A stretch of DNA of 64,000 bases from SYOC01 sp964441775 (GTDB lineage: Bacteria; Desulfobacterota; Binatia; Bin18), in NCBI GenBank assembly GCA_964441775.1, contig CAYTVL010000022.1, positions 1 to 64,000 on the forward strand. The letters run 5' to 3'. Below the pieces are notes generated by a model that was not told the DNA's origin, ran no database searches, and saw nothing but the letters and a program-made list of their open reading frames with translations. A program made the position numbers and the translations under genes. Positions 1 through 7,599 of the stretch are shown one piece after another. Numbering within the stretch: position 1 is the stretch's first letter; each line of letters begins with the position of its first letter.

Positions 1-506
1 TCTACTTGATGCAACTCCTCGGTTTTCACAGCACTTGAAGCGCGTTTACCGTGGGCCCAGACCCGTCCCGCCCAGGGAATCTCGGCCAATACCATCGCGC
101 AGAGCCAGCGCAACCCACTAGCCTTCACCATCTGGGAGCGGGAAGAGCGCACCGGGTCGCGATAGATCCCTTTGGCTTTGATCTTCTGGCCTCGCCGCCG
201 CTCCAGCGTGTCGTCGATGCCAATCACGACTGGCCCGCTGAGGACGAACGTGTCCACCACTAGGCCAAGTAGCATGCGGGCCACCGCCCCACCCGACCAC
301 CGTGCCCGATTCAGCACCCGATGATACTTCTGAAACTGCTTCTCCTGGCTCAATCCCATCACTCGTAACACCGCCGTTACCGTGCGCTTGCCGGGGGCCA
401 GCAGCGCGCCCACTATTAGGACCTGCGCATGTTCCCACACGCCCTTGGACAACAAGGGCGCAAATCGTACTATTAGTCGCATCAGAGTGACGGGCATGGA
501 CAGCAT
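1..506 (-). CDS. IS4/IS701-type transposase, N-terminal part (cut by window edge)
   Basis: Reading the minus strand from ATG at 506 (or the in-frame ATG at 497) gives about 168 uninterrupted residues to the window edge. It begins MLSMPVTLMRLIVRFAPL and contains KRTVTAVLRVMGLSQEK, HRVLNRARWSGGA and VVIGIDDTLERRRGQ. This is the N-terminal half of a DDE transposase of the IS701/IS4-like (DDE_5) group; the GIDDT stretch would carry the first catalytic Asp. The rest lies outside the window, so intactness cannot be judged. It acts in transposition and directly abuts the truncated ATPase gene on its right, which suggests that the insertion destroyed that gene. Family assignment is from recognised sequence pattern. 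Confidence 0.8.
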   Translation of the reverse strand, partial: MLSMPVTLMRLIVRFAPLLSKGVWEHAQVLIVGALLAPGKRTVTAVLRVMGLSQEKQFQKYHRVLNRARWSGGAVARMLLGLVVDTFVLSGPVVIGIDDTLERRRGQKIKAKGIYRDPVRSSRSQMVKASGLRWLCAMVLAEIPWAGRVWAHGKRASSAVKTEELHQV

Positions 507-585
507 TCCTCACCTCTTTTGGCTGAAGAGTGGGGACTAGCTTACAAACCTGTCGCTCTGCGTTCAAAGTCACCCCAAATGGATA
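1..585 (-). mobile_element. Left-running insertion sequence, right end approximate
   Basis: The transposase gene plus about 80 bases of upstream sequence. On the other strand ATPase-like coding sequence becomes recognisable from about position 580-595, so the IS end should lie between 510 and 595. No terminal inverted repeat or target duplication can be shown, because the other end is outside the window. Confidence 0.55.
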
Positions 586-1236
586 AAGTCGAGCTTAGAA
601 GCTGTTCCTATTGCTGCCCCTGTCGAGCTTCAGCCGCAAATGGAGTTGGCGTCAACCGGCGGCAACCTTGCCGGGGTGCTCGATCGTCTGCGCGATCAAG
701 AGCCAGAACGTTTTGAATTCCTTAATGAAGAGTTGGGTCGATGGTTTCCTGAATTTGATCGCATCTTGTTTGATACTCCCGAGCCAGGAAAACGTGCATT
801 CCTGCTGCGGACGCACAAGGATCAACACAAAATCCCGGCAACCGCCCTGTCCCAGGGCACTCGTTTGGCGCTGGTGATTCTTACTCTCGCGTACCTTCCG
901 CAACCTCCAACTGTGGTGTGTTTAGAAGAGCCCGATCGTGGTATTCATCCGCGTTTGCTTCGTCAGATTCAAGATGCGCTGTACCGGCTTTGCTACCCTG
1001 AGAACTTTGGTGAAAAGCGCGAGCCGGTGCAGGTAATAGCGACCACGCACTCTCCGTACTTACTGGATCTCTACCGTGATCATCCAGAGGAGATTGTGAT
1101 CGCTCAGAAAACTGCTGATGGGGCCAAGTTTGAGCGCTTATCCGAGCGGCCAGATATCGAGGAGATTCTCGAAGACGCCCCTCTGGGCGAAGTGTGGTTC
1201 AGCGGTATTCTCGGGGGAGTACCGGCTGAACAATGA
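541..1236 (+). pseudogene. AAA_15/AAA_21-type ATPase, C-terminal remnant
   Basis: An open frame runs from 541; the recognisable match starts near SLEAVPIAAPVELQP (about 589), well before the first ATG at 640. It contains the ABC-like signature region ALSQGTRLAL, a Walker B element VVCLEEPDRGIHP and an H-loop stretch VIATTHSPYLLDL, as in the RecF/SMC-like AAA_21 ATPases. The Walker A (P-loop) half is absent because the insertion sequence ends just upstream, so the protein cannot bind ATP normally. Its stop overlaps the start of the TOPRIM-like gene (ATGA, 1233-1236), which suggests a coupled two-gene unit. Such ATPase plus TOPRIM-like pairs occur in OLD-like and other defence-type modules; that role is inferred here. 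Confidence 0.75.
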
Positions 1237-1865
1237 AGGTTTCGGTTATCAGTGAATCGCCAGCGGATGAGGCTGCGATTCGCATTCTCATCGAAGGGAT
1301 GCTTGGTCGTCAGATTCAACTTGTTTCCCCTGTCGCCGTGCGTTCGTCTGGGATCGACGGAGCTCAGAAAATTCTTTCTCCTACTCTTATGCAGCTCCAT
1401 TATCATACTGATGCTGAGGCCCTTGTTTTCGTCATTGACTCTGACAGAACTCCTGTACATCAAGTGACGCACGAACAGTCTGGTGGGGAAGATAAAGAGT
1501 GTCGGTTGTGTCGTCTGCGTCAAACTGTTGCTCGAATACAGAATGGACTCCGTCCCCGTTCTCAATATCCACCGCTCAAGATTGCTTTGGGGTTAGCAGT
1601 TCCGGCTATTGAAGCCTAGTATCAGTGCAGTGTAGATGGTCATGTGAACGAAGCGGCTTGGATTAGCGCTCTTCAAGTGCGTCAGTATCCGTACACGACG
1701 AAGAGTCTGAAACAAGCGGTATATGGGATGGATCATCCACCTTTGCCCGTCGCGACACAACGAGCAATCGAAGCCGCTCTCCGACTTTCGCGGGATTTTA
1801 CTCTGCTCGAACAATTATTCCCGGCAGGTTTTGGATCGCTCATTCGGGAAGTTCGCGGTTGGTAG
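1233..1865 (+). pseudogene. TOPRIM-like (DUF4276-like) partner, split by an in-frame TAG
   Basis: Start ATG at 1233 overlaps the stop of the ATPase remnant. The first part begins MKVSVISESPADEAAIRIL and has ALVFVIDSDR, which fit a TOPRIM fold (acidic Glu, then a D-x-D motif). The frame stops at TAG 1617-1619 right after LGLAVPAIEA, then continues in the same frame through HVNEAAWISALQVRQY to 1865. Restoring one tryptophan (TGG to TAG) would give a single protein of about 210 residues. This is a simple nonsense mutation, consistent with relaxed selection after loss of the ATPase. DUF4276 membership is my best match and not certain. Confidence 0.65.
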
Positions 1866-1898
1866 ATTAAAAATGAAAACAAGTAGTGTGGAGACCGC

Positions 1899-2930
1899 AT
1901 GGGATTTCGATTTTTCAAGCGATTAAACATTTTGCCTGGGGTGCAGTTGAACGTCAGTAAGTCTGGTGGCTCGGTGTCGATTGGTCCGCAAGGCGCCAAA
2001 CTCACCTTTGGGACGTCTGGTGGTCACGTCACGTTTGGCCTGCCGGGCACGAGGTTGTTCTACTCGAAGGAATTTTCCCTGAAGAAGATCGGGAAACTCT
2101 TTGGACAATCTTCGGAGCCCGTCGAGTCCCAGGAAGCTCCTCCTGTCGCTACGCCGCCAGAGACAATCGCGCTCTCCCAACCTGACCAACAGGATTTAAC
2201 TCTTGGATGTCAAGCTCTGGCCAATGGCGATGAAGAGGGAGCGCTCATGCATTTACAAAAAGCAACCCATATCGCTGATGGCGCTTTTCTTGCCGGAGTT
2301 CTTGCCCTCAAGAAAGGGCGACTGTCCGACGCCGTTTCGTATTTGTCTGCGGCGACGACTCGGGAGAAAGAGTTGGGACAGCTCCTCTCGCAACAAGGAG
2401 TGGCGGCGACGCTCAGTCTTGCGATTACAGACGAATTAACCGTGCATGTGGGGCCCAATATCCATGGCGTCTTGCTCGCGCTGGCGGAAGCATATCAAGC
2501 CCAGGAGAAGAAACCTGAGGCCGTGAAGTGTTTGGAACAACTGCAGCAGTTGGAGCCGAGTGATGTCGTGATTAACCTGTCGCTTGCTGAACTGCTCATG
2601 GATGATGAAACGCCGACGAAAGAGGTCTGCCAGCACGTTGTCCAGTTAACCGAGGGCGTGGACAATGAAGCGGCTGTTCATACGGCGCTGCTGCTCTATA
2701 AAGCCAAAGCCTTGCGTCTGCTGGGCTTGTTGGACGCGGCGCAAGATGTGCTGGGTGGAGCGCTGAAACGTAAGAAGAATCGTTCCGACGACCTTCTCCG
2801 CGCGTTACGTTACGAGCGGGCTCTGGTGTATGAGGGACAAGGGGAAAGCCGTAAGGCGCGGGTGGAGTTCGAGAAGCTCTATGCGGAAGCGCCGGAATAC
2901 GAAGATGTGAAAGCGCGATTGGGATTGTGA
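1899..2930 (+). CDS. DUF4236 domain protein with TPR repeats
   Basis: 343 residues. Residues 1-55 (MGFRFFKRLNILPGVQLN, SKSGGSVSIGPQGAKLTF, GLPGTRLFYS) match the DUF4236 domain, a short glycine-rich beta segment found at the N-terminus of many otherwise unrelated bacterial proteins. Residues about 100-340 are alpha-helical with repeated A/L/G spacing typical of tetratricopeptide repeats (for example LALAEAYQAQEKKPEAVKCL and RYERALVYEGQGESRKARVE). A GGAG ribosome site lies about 8 bases before the ATG. The molecular role is unknown; TPRs suggest protein-protein contacts. It has no signal peptide, so it is probably cytoplasmic. Confidence 0.8.
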   Translation: MGFRFFKRLNILPGVQLNVSKSGGSVSIGPQGAKLTFGTSGGHVTFGLPGTRLFYSKEFSLKKIGKLFGQSSEPVESQEAPPVATPPETIALSQPDQQDLTLGCQALANGDEEGALMHLQKATHIADGAFLAGVLALKKGRLSDAVSYLSAATTREKELGQLLSQQGVAATLSLAITDELTVHVGPNIHGVLLALAEAYQAQEKKPEAVKCLEQLQQLEPSDVVINLSLAELLMDDETPTKEVCQHVVQLTEGVDNEAAVHTALLLYKAKALRLLGLLDAAQDVLGGALKRKKNRSDDLLRALRYERALVYEGQGESRKARVEFEKLYAEAPEYEDVKARLGL

Positions 2931-2964
2931 ACGAATGGAGCTGTTGGGTGAAGGAGTTACGGTT

Positions 2965-2992
2965 TTGCTCACGAGCCGCCAGGCGTTATAAT
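2965..2992 (+). promoter_or_regulatory. Candidate sigma70 promoter
   Basis: TTGCTC (2965-2970), 16-base spacer, TATAAT (2987-2992). The perfect -10 box sits 19 bases before the ATG of the small zinc-ribbon gene, so it could drive that gene and the following lipoprotein. Prediction from sequence only. Confidence 0.4.
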
Positions 2993-3010
2993 GGGAAGAC
3001 GAGTCAGTTC

Positions 3011-3181
3011 ATGTATTGTCCGCGTTGTCAGAAAAAAATGATCTTGCAGGCGCACAGACCGCATAAACAGGAGCAGTGGAAATGTCAACTGTGTAGAATT
3101 GTGCGGCGCCGGACTGCTCGTTATCAGCGCGTCCAGAATAATATGAACTGGCGGAACAATGGAGAAAGGAGGGGTGGATGA
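3011..3181 (+). CDS. Small zinc-ribbon protein
   Basis: 56 residues beginning MYCPRCQKKMILQAHRP, with a second CxxC (WKCQLC) about 20 residues on. The pair of CxxC motifs forms a compact zinc ribbon, and the C-terminal tail is Arg/Asn-rich. The frame stays open upstream to 2927, but the ATG at 3011 puts the first CxxC at the N-terminus and follows a good promoter. The stop codon overlaps the ATG of the lipoprotein gene, suggesting translational coupling. Function unknown; nucleic-acid or protein binding is possible. Confidence 0.5.
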   Translation: MYCPRCQKKMILQAHRPHKQEQWKCQLCRIVRRRTARYQRVQNNMNWRNNGERRGG

Positions 3182-3783
3182 TGAAGAAAGCCGTTGCTCT
3201 CTTGAGCCTGACAGCATTGTGGACTTTGCCTGCCTGTGGGACCGATTCTACAGGGGAGATTGCGGCGCTGCAAGAAAAAGTCGCTAAGGTCACTCAGCAA
3301 CTGGATGAAACGAAGAAGCAAGTGGATGGATTACAGGAGGCGAATCAGCGTGCGGTGCAAGCCATAGAGAATTTGACGACGACCATCGAACGATTGAATG
3401 TGGCTGCCCCTATGGCTGCGCCTGCGGGAAAAGGTCCCATGAAAGCCTTTGTTGAGCAGGACCTCCTCCCGTCATCCAAACAGGGGGGGGCTCCCTCTGC
3501 GCCACGCGCTGTTGCTGCATTTGCTGCGAGTCCACCGGTCACCTCTGAGGAAGGAACCGCTCCGCCGCAAGAACGGGCTCATCCATTTCTCGACGCATCG
3601 AAGAAAGCTCACGAACCCTCTCCCCAACAAAATGTTGCTGGCTCACATTTCTCTTGTGGACAAGTATGGAAACAAATAGGTCAAGGCAAAAGCACTGAAG
3701 CCGTGGCTCAGGCTCTGGGTTCTTCTATTGACGCTGTTCACCAGTGTGAAGAGAAAATAGGACGGCGTGTCGGCAAGCAATAG
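3178..3783 (+). CDS. Lipoprotein with coiled-coil region
   Basis: About 200 residues. The start MMKKAVALLSLTALWTLPAC is a lipoprotein signal peptide ending in a lipobox LPAC, so Cys20 should be lipidated. Residues 28-75 (IAALQEKVAKVTQQLDETKK and following) form a heptad-like coiled coil, then come a low-complexity Pro/Ala linker and a small C-terminal region (SCGQVWKQIGQGKSTEAVAQ) with two cysteines. A strong AGGAGGGG ribosome site precedes ATG 3178; ATG 3181 is equally possible. It probably sits at the inner or outer membrane facing the periplasm. No family recognised; function unknown. Confidence 0.8.
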   Translation: MMKKAVALLSLTALWTLPACGTDSTGEIAALQEKVAKVTQQLDETKKQVDGLQEANQRAVQAIENLTTTIERLNVAAPMAAPAGKGPMKAFVEQDLLPSSKQGGAPSAPRAVAAFAASPPVTSEEGTAPPQERAHPFLDASKKAHEPSPQQNVAGSHFSCGQVWKQIGQGKSTEAVAQALGSSIDAVHQCEEKIGRRVGKQ

Positions 3784-3793
3784 TCATGTGAGG

Positions 3794-4270
3794 CTATGGA
3801 GTGGTCGGAGAGGGGTGGGCAGAGACTGGTTTTTGCCGACTCGCGATATAGGCTGACATGAGGCTTGGGAGGTCGAGCGGCGCCTCTGTTTCGCGAATTT
3901 TTCCTCCTGGCGAGAGCATGTCCTCTGAGCCGCCCGGGGTCAGCAGCACGTAGCGTTCGCCCAGCAGCCCCTTTGTTTGAATCGAGGCAATCACGTCATC
4001 TTGTAAATGCACGTCGTTGCGCAAACTGAGAGAGACCTTTGCGCGAGCGCCGCTGAGATCAATCGCTGTGATGCGACCCACGCGTACGCCCGCCATTTCC
4101 ACTGCTGACCCTAGCGTCAGTCCGCTAGCGTTTGAGAAATCTGCATACAATGTATATTCCCAGCCGCCGCGAACACTGAACTCACCAAGGGTAACAAACA
4201 GATAGACGAACGAGGCGAGTCCGAGCACGAGGAAGCCGACCACGTTAAAGCTCAGTTGCAGCGTTTTCAT
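3794..4270 (-). CDS. mlaD: MlaD family (MCE domain) lipid-transport protein
   Basis: 158 residues, the usual MlaD length. Residues 7-27 are a single membrane anchor (FNVVGFLVLGLASFVYLFVT). Residues 38-120 are the MCE domain with YTLYADFSNASGLTLGSAVE, GVRVGRITAI and TKGLLGERYVLLTPGG. MlaD proteins form hexameric rings that carry phospholipids between inner and outer membrane with the MlaEF ABC transporter. The transporter genes are not next to it, so this is an orphan copy; its partners are probably elsewhere in the genome. It is divergent from the cytochrome c gene. Confidence 0.88.
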   Translation of the reverse strand: MKTLQLSFNVVGFLVLGLASFVYLFVTLGEFSVRGGWEYTLYADFSNASGLTLGSAVEMAGVRVGRITAIDLSGARAKVSLSLRNDVHLQDDVIASIQTKGLLGERYVLLTPGGSEDMLSPGGKIRETEAPLDLPSLMSAYIASRQKPVSAHPSPTTP

Positions 4271-4315
4271 TTTTCCTCACGCTCTATCTCTAGAGCAAAT
4301 CGAGTGAGTCGTCAA

Positions 4316-4360
4316 AAGCAGAGACGAGGTCTGGCTCTCCTTGCATAAACGTCTCTGCTT
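4316..4360. promoter_or_regulatory. Inverted repeat in the mlaD/cytochrome c divergent region
   Basis: AAGCAGAGACG (4316-4326) and its exact reverse complement CGTCTCTGCTT (4350-4360), with a 23-base centre. It lies between the divergent starts of mlaD and the cytochrome c gene. A second short palindrome, GCTCTA-tctc-TAGAGC, lies at 4281-4296. It could be an operator or an RNA hairpin; no regulator is identified. Confidence 0.35.
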
Positions 4361-4406
4361 CGTCTACATAAGGAGAGTACAAGCGTTGAGGCGCACCGCG
4401 CGGGTC

Positions 4407-5375
4407 ATGAATGTTGCCTGGATGGGAAGCGGAGAAAAATGGGACGTGTCGAAGGGACGGAATCAGCTCACTCAGCAATGGCTGTTTGTGTTGCTCTTCA
4501 TGGTTAGTGCGATCGTGGCGTTTGCCAAGGCGAGCCATGCCGAGTCCCCTCCAACTGACGACCGCACCACTCACGGCAAATATGTGTTTGCCCTGGCTGG
4601 AGGCTGTGGCTGTCACACGCAGAAAGATGGGCTGGTGAACGCTGGCGGGCGTCCACTCAAAACCCCATACGGAACTTTCTACGGCACGAACATCACGCCA
4701 GATCCCACGTACGGCATCGGGAACTGGACTGACAAGCAGATCATCGATTCCATCCGTTTGGGCGTCCGTCCGGATGGATCAGTGATGAGCCCTGTCATGC
4801 CATACCCGGCGTTCAATGGCATGAGCGATGACGATGTCACCGATCTCGTTGTCTATTTGCGGACGTTGTCACCAGTGGCGCGCGCTAATCTCCCCCATCA
4901 ACTGTCCGTGCCTTTTGCTAACTTAGGCATGCGCCTCTGGCGCTGGCTCTTTTTTCACGCGGAAGCCGCGCCTGCTCATGCGCCACAGAGTGGGATTGAA
5001 CGAGGACATTATATCAGTGAACACCTGGCCCACTGCCAAGAGTGCCACACCCCACGAACGATCACTGGCACACTAGATCGCTCACGAAATTTAGCTGGCA
5101 ATGAAGATGGCATTGATGGCGAGCTGAGTTCCAACATCACGCCAGACACCGAGACTGGAATCGGCGAGTGGACCGAAGAGGAAATCGTCTCTCTCTTACA
5201 AACAGGCTTCAAACCGAACTTTGATAACGTGCAAGGATTGATGGCGCTGGTCATTGATGGGGTATCCGCAGGAGGGTACAAGGACATGACCCAAGCGGAC
5301 GCCGAAGCGGTAGCGCGGTATATAAAAAGCGTCGCCCCAATTGTGCATCGCGTCAAAAAGAAAGATAGGGAATAA
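4407..5375 (+). CDS. Di-heme cytochrome c, first heme site CxCH
   Basis: About 322 residues from ATG 4407; ATG 4422 or TTG 4341 are alternatives and none has a clear ribosome site. A signal peptide (QQWLFVLLFMVSAIVAFAKA) ends before SHAES, so the protein is periplasmic. The second heme motif is canonical (HCQECHT). The first reads GGCGCHT, with only one residue between the cysteines. Both halves repeat the pattern TPYGTFYGTNITPDP...IGNWT / SSNITPDTETGIGEWTEEE, so this is a tandem c-type domain protein, similar to the cytochrome subunits of membrane dehydrogenases. It is followed after 21 bases by a cytochrome c' family gene and is likely co-transcribed with it. Confidence 0.85.
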   Translation: MNVAWMGSGEKWDVSKGRNQLTQQWLFVLLFMVSAIVAFAKASHAESPPTDDRTTHGKYVFALAGGCGCHTQKDGLVNAGGRPLKTPYGTFYGTNITPDPTYGIGNWTDKQIIDSIRLGVRPDGSVMSPVMPYPAFNGMSDDDVTDLVVYLRTLSPVARANLPHQLSVPFANLGMRLWRWLFFHAEAAPAHAPQSGIERGHYISEHLAHCQECHTPRTITGTLDRSRNLAGNEDGIDGELSSNITPDTETGIGEWTEEEIVSLLQTGFKPNFDNVQGLMALVIDGVSAGGYKDMTQADAEAVARYIKSVAPIVHRVKKKDRE

Positions 5376-5396
5376 ATTTTCACCGAGGAGGATGAG

Positions 5397-5876
5397 ATGA
5401 AACGAACCCTAATAATGGCTGCGGTGGCGGTGGTCGGAGGGCTATGGTCTTTCACTCTGAGTTCCGCTCACGAGGGACACGCCAAGCATCTCCCTGACAG
5501 CAAAGACGCTATCGCGTTCCGCACTTATATGATGGAAAACATCGGTGACAACGCCAAAGAGATGAATGATAAAATCAAAGCCGGGAAAATTGCGACCGCT
5601 AAAGTGAACGCACAGGCCATTGCGTTGCACGCGACCCGCATCACTGAACTTTTTCCCCAGGGCAGCACATCAGAGACCTCAAAAGCCAAGCCTGAAATTT
5701 GGCAGAAGTGGGACGAATTCGTCAAAGCAGCAGATACTCTCAAAACGGAAGCCGACCAGTTGGTGGTAACGATTGCTGAAGGAAAAGGAGACGCAGTTGA
5801 CGCTCAGAAGAAGAAAGTCTTTGGCGCTTGCAAAAGCTGTCATGACACTTTTCGCAAACCGGAAAAGAAGGAGTAG
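5397..5876 (+). CDS. Cytochrome c' / c-556 family protein
   Basis: 159 residues with signal peptide (MKRTLIMAAVAVVGGLWSF ... SSA|HEGH), a helical body and a C-terminal CKSCH heme motif near residue 150, the layout of the four-helix cytochrome c' family. A GAGGAGGATGAG ribosome site precedes the ATG. In cytochromes c' the heme is usually five-coordinate and binds NO or CO; here the motif at the C-terminus is seen and the ligand properties are not. It is a periplasmic electron carrier or gas-binding protein, paired with the upstream di-heme cytochrome. Confidence 0.88.
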   Translation: MKRTLIMAAVAVVGGLWSFTLSSAHEGHAKHLPDSKDAIAFRTYMMENIGDNAKEMNDKIKAGKIATAKVNAQAIALHATRITELFPQGSTSETSKAKPEIWQKWDEFVKAADTLKTEADQLVVTIAEGKGDAVDAQKKKVFGACKSCHDTFRKPEKKE

Positions 5877-5951
5877 CCTTCTTCACTATCGGACGCGGCT
5901 CCAAGTAACCGGTGCTAAAAATTGCTATGAGATTATTTTATGATGAAAGAG

Positions 5952-5980
5952 TTGCGATCCGAAGACAATATAATTATAAT
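5952..5980 (+). promoter_or_regulatory. Strong candidate sigma70 promoter
   Basis: TTGCGA (5952-5957), an exact 17-base spacer, and a perfect TATAAT (5975-5980) inside an AT-rich patch. Transcription should start near 5987, about 50 bases before a strong intrinsic terminator. Confidence 0.5.
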
Positions 5981-5986
5981 ACGAAG

Positions 5987-6077
5987 TATAAATTTCACCA
6001 CAGCGCTCGTACTCCCCAACAGCGCACGTGGCTCAAGCCCCCGGGTTTCCCTCCTTTTTTCCCGGGGGCTTTTTTTC
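5987..6077 (+). ncRNA. Candidate ~90 nt structured RNA (sRNA or leader)
   Basis: Bounded by the promoter at 5952-5980 and the terminator at 6036-6076. The 5' part can fold: CCAC (5998-6001) with GTGG (6028-6031) and GCGC (6003-6006) with GCGC (6022-6025). No convincing coding sequence fits inside. It may be a free small RNA or a terminated leader of the downstream vWA gene. No known RNA family recognised. Confidence 0.35.
6036..6076 (+). terminator. Strong rho-independent terminator
   Basis: Perfect 10-bp stem AGCCCCCGGG (6036-6045) / CCCGGGGGCT (6061-6070), 15-base pyrimidine-rich loop, then a run of T. It ends either the cytochrome pair or the short RNA proposed above, and separates them from the vWA gene. 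Confidence 0.85.
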
Positions 6078-6168
6078 GCGCGGAAAAAATCGTACCCACC
6101 TCGGCTTGCACCAGTATCAGAAACGTGAGATACATTTTTCTAATGACGCCTGTATGGAGGTGGCTAGC

Positions 6169-7464
6169 GTGCCTGGTTCGATTGGTTTTCACGCTCTTTG
6201 TAGTCGTGATGCCGTCCTGAGTAGCGCCGAAAATTTTATTCTCTATCTCTTACTCGAAGCCAAACCTCATGGCAGCCAAGGAGCTCGGCTGCCTCTGAAT
6301 CTCGGAATTGTCTTGGATCGCAGTGGTTCGATGTACGATGAAAAACGCCTCGACTACGTGAGCGAGGCGGTCAAATACCTCATCGATCATCTCGGTCCGA
6401 ACGATCGGGCGTCCGTTGTTGCTTTTGCGGACAAAGCCGCCGTGGTGGCGTCTGCGGATCAGCTTCAGCAAGAAAAGGCGCAGGTGAAACGCGCGATTGA
6501 CGATATTGACTTGTTAGAAATTGGCGGCGGCACGCAAATGGCCCTTGGCATGGAGGCTGCTCTTGCCGAAATCGAGAAACACTACTCTCCGTCTCGACTG
6601 AATCGTTTGCTGATTCTCACGGATGGCCAGACGTACGAAGAGCGCAAATGTTTAGACTTGGCGCGTCAACATAAGGGGCGTATTGCGTGCAGCACGCTTG
6701 GGGTCGGCATTGAGTTCAACGAAAAACTCCTCATGGAAATGGCTGAAGCAAGTGGCGCGAACTACCATTTCATCAATGATCCGGCAACGATTCCTGGTAT
6801 TTTTTCTAGCGAATTGACAGGGCTGCGCAATGTTGCGCTGACTAACGCACGCATTGAGGTGAAACTGAGCGCCGGGGTCGAGTTGAAAGAAGCATTCCGT
6901 TCAAGTCCACAAATCTATCCGTTCAAATCAGTGACGCCTGATAGCGAACGGATGTGCGTGTTGCCGCTCGGCGATGTGGAAGCGGGGACCGCTACGTCCG
7001 CGTTGCTTGTTCTGGTTCTGCCGCCGCGCAAGCCAGGGCGTGTGCGTATTGCTCAGGCCTCGTTTTTGTACGATACTCCGGAACTGCGCAACCAGCGCGA
7101 AGATGCGGAAGTCGTGATTGCTTATACGCTCGATCGCGCTGCGCTCGGCAAAGCCGACGCCTACGTCATGAATTTGGTCGATCAAGTGAGTATCGCCAAA
7201 ATCCAAAGCCAGGCGGAAGCGGCGATGGCGTCGGGCAATGTAGACAAAGCGACGCGCCTCTTGGGGAATGCTATTGCCGGCACGCAACGACTAGGGAATA
7301 GCAAGGCGACTCAAGCGCTAGTGTCGCTGCAAAATGAAATGAAAAAAACGCAAAGCCTTGCGAGTCGAGCGGCGAAGACGCAACTTTTAACCGCTCAAGC
7401 GACGCTGCGCAAGACGCAACTGCTTGATCCCGAGAGTGTAAAAGAATCGTTGCAGGATCAATAA
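6169..7464 (+). CDS. Soluble von Willebrand factor A domain protein (TerY-like island)
   Basis: About 431 residues. GGAGGTGG at 6155-6162 is a strong ribosome site for GTG 6169; ATG 6154 is an in-frame alternative, and the longer open frame from 6028 runs through a terminator and is rejected. The vWA domain (about residues 35-220) has the MIDAS motif VLDRSGSMY (D-x-S-x-S), GGGTQMALG and ILTDGQTYEE, so it should bind a divalent metal and a protein partner. The C-terminal part is beta-rich, then helical. There is no signal peptide or membrane span. It heads a run of FHA, PP2C and kinase genes, which suggests it is an adaptor or substrate in phospho-signalling. Confidence 0.85.
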   Translation: MPGSIGFHALCSRDAVLSSAENFILYLLLEAKPHGSQGARLPLNLGIVLDRSGSMYDEKRLDYVSEAVKYLIDHLGPNDRASVVAFADKAAVVASADQLQQEKAQVKRAIDDIDLLEIGGGTQMALGMEAALAEIEKHYSPSRLNRLLILTDGQTYEERKCLDLARQHKGRIACSTLGVGIEFNEKLLMEMAEASGANYHFINDPATIPGIFSSELTGLRNVALTNARIEVKLSAGVELKEAFRSSPQIYPFKSVTPDSERMCVLPLGDVEAGTATSALLVLVLPPRKPGRVRIAQASFLYDTPELRNQREDAEVVIAYTLDRAALGKADAYVMNLVDQVSIAKIQSQAEAAMASGNVDKATRLLGNAIAGTQRLGNSKATQALVSLQNEMKKTQSLASRAAKTQLLTAQATLRKTQLLDPESVKESLQDQ

Positions 7465-7599
7465 CAATCTTGCGAACATGAGACAAACAGCACGGCCCCA
7501 CGTGAGGGCGCTGAGCTTGCGCACCCGTCTCGGCGGGAACAATTTACTTTTCTCGATGTCATCTCTGAATACTTGTTTATTTTGTAAGGAGGCCAGATT

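Noticed and set aside
118..573. 151-codon minus-strand frame over the IS element
   Set aside because: It is another frame of the transposase gene; its sequence is low-complexity Gly/Arg/Ser and matches nothing, while the true frame gives a clear transposase.
1617..1619. TAG as a recoded amino acid in the TOPRIM-like gene
   Set aside because: Other genes in the window end normally at TAG (for example rpmB and the class D beta-lactamase), and the partner gene is broken too, so a nonsense mutation is simpler.
6028..6153. Upstream extension of the vWA gene
   Set aside because: The added residues are translated from the rho-independent terminator and its surroundings; a strong ribosome site favours GTG 6169.
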